A stretch of DNA of 64,000 nt, from the NCBI GenBank assembly GCA_900545315.1, contig UQYM01000004.1, positions 39,163 to 103,162 of the forward strand, in the 5' to 3' direction. Numbering within the stretch: position 1 is the stretch's first letter; every line of letters begins with the position of its first letter. A model generated the notes under the pieces. It was given only the letters and a program-made list of their open reading frames with translations. It searched no databases and had not been told where the DNA came from. The position numbers and the translations under genes were made by a program. Positions 55,486 through 63,935 of this stretch are shown here, in pieces. Origin of the DNA: an uncultured Alistipes sp. (GTDB taxonomy: Bacteria; Bacteroidota; Bacteroidia; Bacteroidales; Rikenellaceae).

Positions 55486-55803
55486 TTATCCCGGGAATGG
55501 ATCCGGAATAAGGAAGACCGTATCCCCGTTGTTCACGTTATAATCAGCCAATGTCTGATCCGTCTTTCCGATTCTGGGTCTGAGCACCCGCACCTCGTTA
55601 GTAACCGGATCCTCTTTACCAAAAAAATAATCTAACGGAGCACCGGTCTGATCGATCGATGGAAAATCAAAAATCAACCGACCATCTTTACCGATAGCAT
55701 GCCGCAGATTGTTCATCAGCGTACTCAACGGTGCATGCGGATTAATGATACGAAACCTGACCTTTTTATCTTTATATACAATGTCCAAAAAGAAATCTTC
55801 CAT
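55486..55803 (-). CDS. Ubiquitin-like protein ending in glycine
   Basis: 105 residues. It shows a beta-grasp pattern: FFLDIVYKDKKVRFRI (first hairpin), LSTLMNNLRHAIG (helix), GRLIFDFP, and then TLADYNVNNGDTVFLI. The last piece aligns with TLSDYNIQKESTLHLV of ubiquitin, residue for residue. The chain ends IPDPFPG, with a single terminal Gly after the last strand, so no processing peptidase would be needed before E1 activation. It is longer than ubiquitin by an insertion around residues 50-75. It sits between the TssF-like and E2 genes. Confidence 0.85.
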   Translation of the reverse strand: MEDFFLDIVYKDKKVRFRIINPHAPLSTLMNNLRHAIGKDGRLIFDFPSIDQTGAPLDYFFGKEDPVTNEVRVLRPRIGKTDQTLADYNVNNGDTVFLIPDPFPG

Positions 55804-55856
55804 AAGTCACGGTTTTATGGGAACCTAAAAACTATTTATCTCAATCTGACATTTGG

Positions 55857-57548
55857 TTAAACAATCTCGATGTTGACCTGCACAGGAAATACATTGGTAC
55901 TTCTCACCTCGATCATCTTTTGCAAAACCAACTCCGTCATCGCTATCTTCTCTTGAAAACTGCGTCGAATGTACGGATTATCCTTCAGCGTAATGTAAAC
56001 CTGTGTCTCGAATCCACAATGGCCACGTTCGGTATGCTGCATATTGCGCACCCGTATTTTGGAGATCATATCGATCGTAATACCGAATCGGGTTGCCAGT
56101 TCATTATAGCACAACATCTTAATGTCTGCCGGCGTCACAATCCGATCGTTTGTCACCATATAGTAACGGGCCAAACTATTTTCCGCATCGACGCTTTGCA
56201 ACTCATCCGATCCGGGCATAGGCTCGGCTACCAACTTAACACTGCCGATATGGGTGCCCGTTGCCACACTGAATTGGCTCTTGCTATTTAACACTGTATT
56301 GACAGCGCTTCCGTTGGTAATCAAATAGTCGATATTCAAACTTGCCTCTTTGGGATGGAAGCCACGTGGATTCTTCAGCATCAAATACAATCCGGGAGTC
56401 GTCGTTTTCGAAGCTTTGGCAACCCCCTCGGACATCTTCTTCAACACCGTATAAAATTGATCCATTAAAGTTCCGTCACGAAGCGATTCAATCTGTTGAA
56501 ACGCATAATAATCAGACGAAAACCTACTGATCAGCGTAGTGGCCAATTTAACCAACCGTTCCGCATTGAACCGATCAGTTGCGATCTTTCGGATTTCAAT
56601 CGGTTCGTCTTTAAACAGTTGAGACACAGACGGACGAATCAAATGGAGGAATTGCCACCGATCGGCACTTTTCTCGCCACCTGTCAAACGAACCATAGGG
56701 GTATTGGACGAAAGAGTGGCAGATCGCAACTCCGCATTAAGCAGGACTGTGCAATTTAGGAGCAACTGCTCCTTGTCAAACAGGAACGAATCGTCAATCC
56801 CGAAAAATTCAAACACCAGTTCCACCTTATCGACCGGATAAGGTAGAATCGATTTATACGTATCGACACTAAAGAGTCTTACATTCTGTTTGGCAAACAG
56901 ATCAAACCAGAGATGGCGGGACTGAAAGACCGGAGACTGGCTATAAATCATATTGCCCAACGAGAAACAACCACTCAACGGCAGATCTGCATAGTCCCAC
57001 GGTTTTATAAGAGGTAACGGATGTCCGTTGACAAAAACTTTCAGATCCTGGAAATGTGTATTCCCAATCATGAATGTCCAACCCGACAGGTTACTGATCG
57101 GCTCTTTGAACTGTAAACCCACTTTCCATCTACGGGCGTCCAATCTGACAACGGATGAGACACCGCCATTAAAAACGGTCGTCTTGAGCAAGGGAATAAA
57201 TGAGAAAGAGCTCCCCGCCAAACTAAAATTTGTCCGGTGATCCAAAATTTGTGACGGCACGCTATTTTCCATCGAAACCTCGACCACGGCGGTTGCAGGC
57301 AGGGCATGGATTCGCTCATAAGGGATGAGCATCCGCGCAAATTCATTGAGAATATCAACCCTGAGCTGTTCGATTTCATTATCGATCTCGTTCGCTTGAT
57401 AGGCAAGAGCCGTCATGAACAGGGCGAGTACCGGATCACGATCCAGTCCCTCCAGCTGTTCACCGTTATTGCTATGCTCCCAAATGGTAACGGCCTCTTT
57501 TATGATCTCTTCCGCTCTTTGACGCGTTGTAAAGATGGTCTGTTTCAT
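55857..57548 (-). CDS. TssF-like baseplate protein
   Basis: 563 residues. The N-terminal part (ALFMTALAYQANEIDNEIEQ, then LARMLIP-type EFARMLIPYERIHALPATAV) is the TssF/VasA pattern. The end (LCYNELATRFGITIDMISKI, VYITLKDNPYIRRSF, VNIEIV) is also of that family. TssF forms the baseplate wedge with TssG, TssE and TssK in contractile injection machines. Closest in style to the Bacteroidota type VI (T6SSiii) version. It starts 42 nt after the gp25-like gene. Confidence 0.83.
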   Translation of the reverse strand: MKQTIFTTRQRAEEIIKEAVTIWEHSNNGEQLEGLDRDPVLALFMTALAYQANEIDNEIEQLRVDILNEFARMLIPYERIHALPATAVVEVSMENSVPSQILDHRTNFSLAGSSFSFIPLLKTTVFNGGVSSVVRLDARRWKVGLQFKEPISNLSGWTFMIGNTHFQDLKVFVNGHPLPLIKPWDYADLPLSGCFSLGNMIYSQSPVFQSRHLWFDLFAKQNVRLFSVDTYKSILPYPVDKVELVFEFFGIDDSFLFDKEQLLLNCTVLLNAELRSATLSSNTPMVRLTGGEKSADRWQFLHLIRPSVSQLFKDEPIEIRKIATDRFNAERLVKLATTLISRFSSDYYAFQQIESLRDGTLMDQFYTVLKKMSEGVAKASKTTTPGLYLMLKNPRGFHPKEASLNIDYLITNGSAVNTVLNSKSQFSVATGTHIGSVKLVAEPMPGSDELQSVDAENSLARYYMVTNDRIVTPADIKMLCYNELATRFGITIDMISKIRVRNMQHTERGHCGFETQVYITLKDNPYIRRSFQEKIAMTELVLQKMIEVRSTNVFPVQVNIEIV

Positions 57549-57590
57549 TCCTTGTTTCGTTTTACTTCAGACAGAACGACACCGACAACG

Positions 57591-58034
57591 TTAACTCCAA
57601 ATATCTATACTGGTTGTATATCGATACGCCTCGTTGGTTTCGGTCAAGGTGCCCTCAATATTGATCTGCACCTTCTTTGCATTTTTCAGGTACGACATCG
57701 TCACCGAAACCCCGGACAACCGTTTTTCGTACTGTTCGATAGCTCGTTTCAGTTCCGTCGCAAAGGTGTTAATGCTTTTCGAGGTTCCCGAAACTTTTTT
57801 ATTATACATGTCCGAGTCAACTCCGTCGCCTGCCGAGTTATAAATCACCCCTTCATTTTCATTGAAAATCTCAAATTTCAGATTATTAAATACAAATCCA
57901 AATTGAAGATCTGCGACACAACTCCGACATGCTGTGGTCAACAACAGGTCGAGAAACGCATCGACAGCCATTTCCAATTTCGGGGCGCGGGCTACGTTCC
58001 CTGCCGCCACTTGCAAGGGTAACAAAATACTCAT
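57591..58034 (-). CDS. gp25/TssE-like baseplate protein
   Basis: 147 residues of the GPW/gp25 type. Pattern: SILLPLQVAAGNVARA at the N terminus, SINTFATELKRAIEQYEKRLSG in the middle (the helix with the conserved Glu/Arg before the sheet; quoted part slightly shortened in function by me to SINTFATELKRAIEQYEKRL), VSVTMSYLKNAKKVQINIEG and a final strand TTSIDIW. gp25 proteins link the baseplate to the first ring of the sheath. The EPR motif of TssE is replaced here. It starts 4 nt after the TssK-like gene. Confidence 0.72.
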   Translation of the reverse strand: MSILLPLQVAAGNVARAPKLEMAVDAFLDLLLTTACRSCVADLQFGFVFNNLKFEIFNENEGVIYNSAGDGVDSDMYNKKVSGTSKSINTFATELKRAIEQYEKRLSGVSVTMSYLKNAKKVQINIEGTLTETNEAYRYTTSIDIWS

Positions 58035-58038
58035 GACA

Positions 58039-59181
58039 CTAAATTAATGGCATAAACTCCTCTTGTTCCTCCTTCTCAATCGGGACATACAACGCCTTAT
58101 ACAAACTGTCATACAGGCTCTCGTACAGTTTCTCCGAAAGTTCGTCTGACAACTCTCCGGCCAGCAAATCATGCAATTCATTCTTGAATTGATGATTGAG
58201 GTAGTCGGTCAATTTAGCGGTCAACTCCTCGGCAATCTCCGCATAAAGTTTGTTTTTCAGCTCCTCACTTAACCGCTCATACAGCTCAGGATACAACCGT
58301 TCGTATAATTCGGCTTTGACCTGTGCCTTCAGCTCATCAAAATCGATGGAGTGATCCTCCAAAACGACTTTATCCAAAATGGTTGCGGCACTATGCAAAT
58401 ATTCCGTCAACCACTCCAGCCAATTGACAATATCATACTCCGAGTAGTTTTGAAGTACGATCGAAGTCTCGGTATTGGGAGTAACAATATAGTAGTCAAT
58501 AGCCTGAGCTATTTCATGGGTTAACTGCACAAACTGGCTGGTGCGGTTTTTCGTATCGTAACTTTTCAGCAAGTACGCATAGCGTTGAAATGCCCTTTTG
58601 CCTTCACCCGATTCCAAATTCGGATGTTCAGCCAATAGCCCCACCTTTTCCGACAACTGCTTCAAGTAGGTCTCGAACCGACTGTTTGAAGAGAGGTGAA
58701 GGCAAGGCGGAATGTACGATTCATCAATGACAAAGACTCCATCATTGACCTTGAATTTCATCACCGGGAAAAGGTCTGTCCCCTTCAGTTCATCCAGCGT
58801 ATAAATACCATAAGTATATTCCGGACGAACAAACGGTACACTCTTGATGTCGAATTCCACCTCCTTCTCTCCGAAGCCACAAGCCAGATAATACTCATCG
58901 CCATATACCAGGGGGACGGAGACTACCACCTTTTCGTCAATATGCAGGATCTTTCCGGAAGGTAGAAGCGCCATGCACACCAGCCGTTCAATCTCCAGTT
59001 TATTACGGACAAACCCTCCCCGATTATCGAATTCCGTAAAAGGGATGAGGCCAAACTGGTTTCCATTGACAGCCCGGCTGGCAACCTGCTCTCTTCGGGC
59101 CAGATTCGCATCCAGTTCGACAAAGGTCTGGGCAGAGATCTCCATACCGGCTTCCCAGTCTATTCTTGAATTGATATTCAT
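58039..59181 (-). CDS. TssK-like baseplate adaptor
   Basis: 380 residues. The N-terminal shoulder domain shows W-x-x-GM-x-I (IDWEAGMEISAQTFVELD), QFGLIPFTEF and LVCMALLPSGKILHI, the TssK pattern. TssK joins the baseplate to the membrane complex. The last 110 residues are an unusual run of amphipathic ELYERL-type repeats (AELYERLYPELYERLSEEL and onward), unlike the TssK C-terminal domain that binds the membrane complex. The chain ends EKEEQEEFMPLI. It lies 9 nt after the TssG-like gene. Confidence 0.78.
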   Translation of the reverse strand: MNINSRIDWEAGMEISAQTFVELDANLARREQVASRAVNGNQFGLIPFTEFDNRGGFVRNKLEIERLVCMALLPSGKILHIDEKVVVSVPLVYGDEYYLACGFGEKEVEFDIKSVPFVRPEYTYGIYTLDELKGTDLFPVMKFKVNDGVFVIDESYIPPCLHLSSNSRFETYLKQLSEKVGLLAEHPNLESGEGKRAFQRYAYLLKSYDTKNRTSQFVQLTHEIAQAIDYYIVTPNTETSIVLQNYSEYDIVNWLEWLTEYLHSAATILDKVVLEDHSIDFDELKAQVKAELYERLYPELYERLSEELKNKLYAEIAEELTAKLTDYLNHQFKNELHDLLAGELSDELSEKLYESLYDSLYKALYVPIEKEEQEEFMPLI

Positions 59182-59190
59182 AATACGCTT

Positions 59191-60012
59191 CTACTTACTG
59201 TCCACATTTTGGATCGACAAACTTTCGGGAAATACTGTATTGTAATTCAACATCATGCCTTCCCCAAGCACAAAGGGCTGATTGCAATCTTTAATCAGAA
59301 TAGTGCATTTTGTATCGAAGGGAATAAACCATTCGCAAAGGAATTCCCGAAAAGGTTCGATTTGCTGATTCAATTCGTCATACGCTTCTCTCGTCAACCG
59401 GGGAATGATCAACCGATATTCCACGGCGGGTTGGGCATATTGTGCCCCCTCTTCCCAGGCATATCGTCCGGTTTTCATCTCCACATCACAGTCGAACAGC
59501 TGTTCCAACAGATCGCGAATAAACCCGAAATCTGCTCTCAACTGGCTAACATGCAGCAAAAGGGGAGCCGTCTGACGGATATAGGGGTTGGTTGTTTCGT
59601 CCAGGTCAACATCGAAATAGCGTTTCAGCACAAAGGTCAACCGCTCCTGTAACAGCTGTGTCGCCTGTTTTTCAATATGCAGCCGAGACCTGAAAGCCAA
59701 GGTATCGACCGGTCTGAACAGATCCAGCAAAAGCTCCTCCTCTTTTTTGAGTTGCTCGTATTTCTGTTCAAAATCTTTACCTTTCAGCGCATTATCCTTA
59801 GCAATTATCCCTTGGGGCAACAACCTCAAAAAACTGTCACGAGACAACCGTACAGTCCGATTGTCTTCATCCAGGTTCAGTACATCCGGGCTGTAATTCC
59901 GATAAAAGGTACCTGCACAATCTATCCCCCACCGGTCAATGTCGTCCGGATAGAGATAATTCAGCAGAGACTCCGCACTGATATGATACAGATCTTGTTC
60001 GTTCATCGTCAT
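59191..60012 (-). CDS. TssG-like baseplate protein
   Basis: 273 residues. The core LLLDLFRPVDTLAFRSRLHI and LQERLTFVLKRYFDVDLDE, and LVVHVSQLRADFGFIRDLLEQL-type LHVSQLRADFGFIRDLLEQL, resemble TssG of Bacteroidota type VI systems, which trimerises with two TssF. The ATG at 60012 overlaps the E1 stop codon as ATGA, so translation of E1 and TssG is coupled: a direct link between the Ubl and baseplate halves of the operon. A second in-frame ATG lies at 60006. Confidence 0.68.
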   Translation of the reverse strand: MTMNEQDLYHISAESLLNYLYPDDIDRWGIDCAGTFYRNYSPDVLNLDEDNRTVRLSRDSFLRLLPQGIIAKDNALKGKDFEQKYEQLKKEEELLLDLFRPVDTLAFRSRLHIEKQATQLLQERLTFVLKRYFDVDLDETTNPYIRQTAPLLLHVSQLRADFGFIRDLLEQLFDCDVEMKTGRYAWEEGAQYAQPAVEYRLIIPRLTREAYDELNQQIEPFREFLCEWFIPFDTKCTILIKDCNQPFVLGEGMMLNYNTVFPESLSIQNVDSK

Positions 60013-61241
60013 GCCTTTCGGCTTTGAAATAAAAATTGCCCATAGCCGCACTCATCGGCCATTTCCACATAATGAGTTCCCTGTTCTGTCGTCACCTGCA
60101 GCATATCCCAAGCTGCAACACCCACCTGTTTCAGTGTCAATTCCGGATAGGGAAACTGCGTGTTGAGTTGCTTGATGTCATGTTGACACATGGCATGGAA
60201 CGGCAAATATTGCAACGCTGGTTCCTGCTCCACAAACTGCTCGATCTGATAGTCCGGTTGCATCACCTGTATCTGACGTTCATCCCGGCGAACAACGAGA
60301 TAATCCACAAATCCGTGATCCCGCAGCTGAATTTCGACCTCTTTACAATTCAATCGTTTAGCCAGATAATCCAAAGCACGGTCCACTCGCCAATCCGTGA
60401 TTATCTCCACACTTTCCACAGGGGACCACTGTTCATGAACCGGACAATCCTCATCGTATGCAGTAAAATCCACCACTCTCGCTGCCAAATGTTGCCCCTC
60501 GTAATAAAACATTTTGCCACATAACGAGGTCAACTCACCATGGGCAAGCTCTTCCGAATGCAACAGTTTGACCGCCTCTTGCGCCTCAACTGCCCCAATA
60601 ATCGAGGCAATTACAGGTGTTGTCGGCACCCTGCCAGCTTGCTCGTTGCGTCTGATTGCAGTAGAGCAGGAGATCCGATACGAGAGATCCTTCAGCGCTT
60701 CGGGACCCAAATTGCAGGCATAGCAATTTTTACCCGGCATAAACACCCGTGCCGTTCCTTCGAGTCCATCGATACCGCCATCGACCCAAGGGACACCGGC
60801 ACGCATACAAAGGCGGTTCAAGCAATAGCGAGCCCAACGGTTATCGACGCACCCAACGACCACATCCATTTGGCGCAACAATCCCAACCCGATATCGTGA
60901 CAAATATCGCCCTGCAACGGCAGAATATGGACCGAAGGATTGATCTCCCGCAACCGATCAGCCGCCACCAAAACTTTAGGGCGCCCCGTCTCGGCATCTT
61001 CTCTCCGAAACAGGACAGACCGGGTCAAATTGGTAGATTCAACGACATCGAAATCAACGATTACCAAATGTCCGACACCAAACAGTACCAAATTTTTAAG
61101 AACCTCATTACCTAACGCTCCACACCCGACCACCATAACATTTGCTTGTTTCAATCGGTCGAGTTTGAACCAGGAGAGTTGCGACAGCACCTCCTCGCCC
61201 CATGCTGGAGCTATAACCGGAATTGTGCTCTCGTTTTTCAT
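60009..61241 (-). CDS. ThiF-type ubiquitin-activating (E1-like) enzyme
   Basis: 410 residues, first gene of the operon. The adenylation domain spans residues about 20-260: VMVVGCGALGNEVLKNL (Gly39-x-Gly41), IVDFDVVESTNLTRSVLF (Asp, Arg74), GRPKV (Lys), VGCVDNRWARY, zinc ligands CYAC (173/176) and probably C241/C266, and catalytic Cys192 before the PTTPV segment. It would adenylate the C-terminal Gly of the neighbouring Ubl. The C-terminal 140 residues are a separate mixed domain (VEIQLRDHGFVDYLVV, LTLKQVGVAAWDMLQVT) that may bind E2 or Ubl; I do not recognise it. Confidence 0.9.
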   Translation of the reverse strand: MKNESTIPVIAPAWGEEVLSQLSWFKLDRLKQANVMVVGCGALGNEVLKNLVLFGVGHLVIVDFDVVESTNLTRSVLFRREDAETGRPKVLVAADRLREINPSVHILPLQGDICHDIGLGLLRQMDVVVGCVDNRWARYCLNRLCMRAGVPWVDGGIDGLEGTARVFMPGKNCYACNLGPEALKDLSYRISCSTAIRRNEQAGRVPTTPVIASIIGAVEAQEAVKLLHSEELAHGELTSLCGKMFYYEGQHLAARVVDFTAYDEDCPVHEQWSPVESVEIITDWRVDRALDYLAKRLNCKEVEIQLRDHGFVDYLVVRRDERQIQVMQPDYQIEQFVEQEPALQYLPFHAMCQHDIKQLNTQFPYPELTLKQVGVAAWDMLQVTTEQGTHYVEMADECGYGQFLFQSRKA

Positions 61242-61442
61242 ACAAAAATCGTCATCTCCTATTTCGCCGTTTAAAAGTAATAATTATTCCGAAAAATACC
61301 TACTACACTCCTCCATGATCAAGAACAAAAAATCACACAGACAACACTTTGCGAATTAAGACACACTCAAAACACACATTTTCCACCTCAAAACCCCGTA
61401 CGTTCAACAACTCGATATGAAATTACCTCTCAATACAAAGGA

Positions 61443-61477
61443 TTGTCCCCATTTTCCAATGAATTTTCGTATGTTTG
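61443..61477 (+). promoter_or_regulatory. Promoter of the PEGA-protein gene
   Basis: TTG at 61443-61445, 24 nt, TATGTTTG at 61470-61477, a slightly wide spacer. It supports the start codon at 61509 rather than 61443 or 61485. Confidence 0.55.
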
Positions 61478-61508
61478 TAATACGATGATTTTCACCCTGC
61501 CTGCACGA

Positions 61509-62816
61509 ATGAAATATTTGTGGACCATTCTATTATGCGTGCTGTTCTTTCCCTCGATGGCACAACAGATGCGCATAGAGGAATTTGCCCGAGACAAAAA
61601 GCCTTTGTTGGGGAAAGCGCCTTTTGCAACCGATAAACAACACGCCCTGTTTGATTTTTATACGAATGAAAAGGGATTTCAGTTTTTTATCGGTGATGCT
61701 GCCATTCCATTTACCGAGGGTGAAGGATGCATCACATTAACACTACCCGACCGAACAGAGCACCTGACCGTTAAACATCCCGAATATGGGCAACTCACTT
61801 GGAAAATTCCGGGGAAAGAGCTGAGAAAGAAAAAACACTATCATGCCTATCTTCACACGGAAAGCCAGACCAAAGAGTACCAACAAGAGAAACAGTGGGC
61901 TGTATTTACCGTCAATCCTGCCCATGCAATCGTCTATGTTGATAGTCTGATACACCCGATTCAGGAGGGAAGTTTATCTCTCTATCTACCCATCGGCACA
62001 CACAGTTGCCGCATCGAGTCACCATTCTACCAAACATGGTCTGACACGATCGAACTGAATGACTCCGCACGATTTGAAAAAAATGTCACTTTAGTGCCAT
62101 ATTATGCATATCTGACTGTAGAAACGCCTTTTTCGGATGCACAAATTTGGTTAGACGGCAAATTAATCGGCACTCAAAAGGTAGCAACGGGACGGCTGAC
62201 GCCAGGCCGATATCGTTTAACAATCAGCCGAATGGATTGGATCTATTACGATCAGTTTATAGAGATAACCAACGCTGAACGAAAAGTGATCGACCTGCAC
62301 ACCGTAACGATGCAGCCGCTCCGACAAGCTGAGACACAACCCGGAATCGGGCTCATATTGTCAAGCACCACATTGGCTACCCCAGATACAACCCTCAATA
62401 CAAACGGTACAGATGACCATATACCCCCCACACAATCTGACTCTAACCAGAAATTATCCAATATCCACATCACGGCAATCGATACCGAGACCGAGATTTG
62501 GCTCAATCGTGAAAGGGTTGGACAAGGGGAATGGCGGGGTTTGTTGTCTCCCGGTTTTTATGCCGTCAGTTCGAAAAAGGATGGTTTGGAATCTCGAACC
62601 CGATACTTTTGGGTAGAAGAAGGGACTGCCGCCGAATGGGATCTAACCTCCCCTATGGCGGATTATGGGCTACTGAATATTTCGTGTAACGAAGTGGATG
62701 CCACGATTTTTCTGAACGGAGTCGCGGTCGGGACCACCCCTCGCGTACTACAAGACTTACCGGTCGATCCTACCGTGTCCGTTTGGTCAAAGGCCGCAAA
62801 TCCGCTGAGACTGTAG
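61509..62816 (+). CDS. PEGA-repeat secreted protein, C terminus frameshifted
   Basis: Signal peptide MKYLWTILLCVLFFPSMAQQ, then about four PEGA-like beta repeats with the pattern ...xIWLDGKLIGT...LTPGRYRLTI: VYVDSLIHPIQ/LPIGTHSCRI, IWLDGKLIGT/LTPGRYRLTI, IWLNRERVGQ/LSPGFYAVSS and IFLNGVAVGT/LPV. The fourth repeat breaks: in the raw sequence it ends VDPTVSVWSKAANPLRL at 62816. One extra G near 62766 would restore GSYRVRLVKGRKSAETVVQ and a stop at 62864-62866. PEGA domains are usually surface or periplasmic. It is divergent from the Ubl-baseplate operon and may belong to it. Start at 61509 because of the promoter position. Confidence 0.78.
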   Translation: MKYLWTILLCVLFFPSMAQQMRIEEFARDKKPLLGKAPFATDKQHALFDFYTNEKGFQFFIGDAAIPFTEGEGCITLTLPDRTEHLTVKHPEYGQLTWKIPGKELRKKKHYHAYLHTESQTKEYQQEKQWAVFTVNPAHAIVYVDSLIHPIQEGSLSLYLPIGTHSCRIESPFYQTWSDTIELNDSARFEKNVTLVPYYAYLTVETPFSDAQIWLDGKLIGTQKVATGRLTPGRYRLTISRMDWIYYDQFIEITNAERKVIDLHTVTMQPLRQAETQPGIGLILSSTTLATPDTTLNTNGTDDHIPPTQSDSNQKLSNIHITAIDTETEIWLNRERVGQGEWRGLLSPGFYAVSSKKDGLESRTRYFWVEEGTAAEWDLTSPMADYGLLNISCNEVDATIFLNGVAVGTTPRVLQDLPVDPTVSVWSKAANPLRL

Positions 62817-62903
62817 TCCAACTGAAAGGCAATGACATTGTGAATGTAAATTTAAAATTGAAATAAAGGCAGTTCAGCAACACTTAAACTTGGACATTAC
62901 ATT

Positions 62904-63653
62904 ATGAGAAGCGCTGTGTATAACTTATTGCGGGAGGCTCAACAGAAAATGAGCGGTTATGCCGTATATATGAATTATCAATTCATCCATTTCAGTGTCG
63001 TGGCTGAACCGGCAGCACTGCTTGCGGTTGAGGTGGAGATCGACAACACCCCCTTGAATCTGGAGGATGTTGCTGATGTTGCCGTTCCTGAAGATACGCA
63101 ATTTGCCTTGATTCCCAAAGATCAAAGCTATCTTTTCCCGATTTGCAAGGCAGTTGGGAAAGTTCACCCGGATTACAAGATCGAGCAAAAACCGCTCAAT
63201 GAGGAAAACGAGGATTCGGATGGAGCCTCTTCCCTTTCCGAAGGGCAGGATTCGGATGAAGAAGAAAAATATGTGCTATGCACCATGCCGGCTGTAAACA
63301 AGGATCGTCGGGATGCAGGCATGGATTATGTCAAAACGGTCTATGAAGAGACCATGTCACAACTCGACACGGTCAATGCGGCATACACGGCCAAAATCAG
63401 CAAACTGTTGATTAACGCAAAGCCCGAGGAGCTGGATGAAGCGAAAGATGAGCTCAAAAAACTTCACGATAATCATGTAGACATCTGTAAGAACTATCGT
63501 GACGAGAAGGAGACACAACTTGAGGAGGCTTATCAGAAATATTTGCAAGCAGAGAGCGAAAAAGAGAGTGCGGAGCAGGAGAAACAGGCTGCACGGGGTC
63601 AAGATGCAGGCAAACAGATGAGCATGGACGCCTTGGCTACTGAAGAGGAGTAA
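62904..63653 (+). CDS. Acidic coiled-coil protein of unknown family
   Basis: 249 residues; I do not recognise the family. No signal peptide. Residues 1-95 look globular with beta strands (FIHFSVVAEPAALLAVEVEI). Residues 100-125 are a Ser/Glu/Asp-rich linker. Residues 135-235 are long helices with heptads (DEAKDELKKLHDNHVDICKN, DEKETQLEEAYQKYLQAESE). The helical stretch has a faint likeness in spacing to ribosome recycling factor, which I do not press. It follows the PEGA gene after 37 nt (restored frame) without a promoter between, so both are probably one transcript next to the Ubl-baseplate operon. Confidence 0.72.
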   Translation: MRSAVYNLLREAQQKMSGYAVYMNYQFIHFSVVAEPAALLAVEVEIDNTPLNLEDVADVAVPEDTQFALIPKDQSYLFPICKAVGKVHPDYKIEQKPLNEENEDSDGASSLSEGQDSDEEEKYVLCTMPAVNKDRRDAGMDYVKTVYEETMSQLDTVNAAYTAKISKLLINAKPEELDEAKDELKKLHDNHVDICKNYRDEKETQLEEAYQKYLQAESEKESAEQEKQAARGQDAGKQMSMDALATEEE

Positions 63654-63935
63654 CGGTAGCAAGAATTCACTTCGGCAATAACAAAATTTGCACCGGAATA
63701 CTTTTTTATGCGCTGCTCACCAAATCCCCCCCCTCGCATCGCATAAAAAAATTAGCTTACAGATTTCATTGTCTGAATTCTGTGATACGCAGCAAGCCAT
63801 ACTCACGTTACTTTGTACAGGATGTGATAGGATCAGCACTGCACACAAAAATTGAGAAGTCACAAAACACTGAAAGCTGGGGACTAAAGGTAACTATAAA
63901 AGAAAACTGTAAAGCAATCCACACACTTTAAAGAC
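63654..63935. other. Intergenic stretch at the window end
   Basis: No gene seen. GTTACTTTG near 63807 resembles a promoter -7 element with one mismatch and could serve a gene beyond the edge. Confidence 0.4.

Noticed and set aside
63357..63620. Ribosome recycling factor domain in the acidic coiled-coil protein
   Set aside because: The likeness is only in helix spacing (ERR-like and DELKKL pieces), and the conserved RRF arginines cannot be aligned with confidence.
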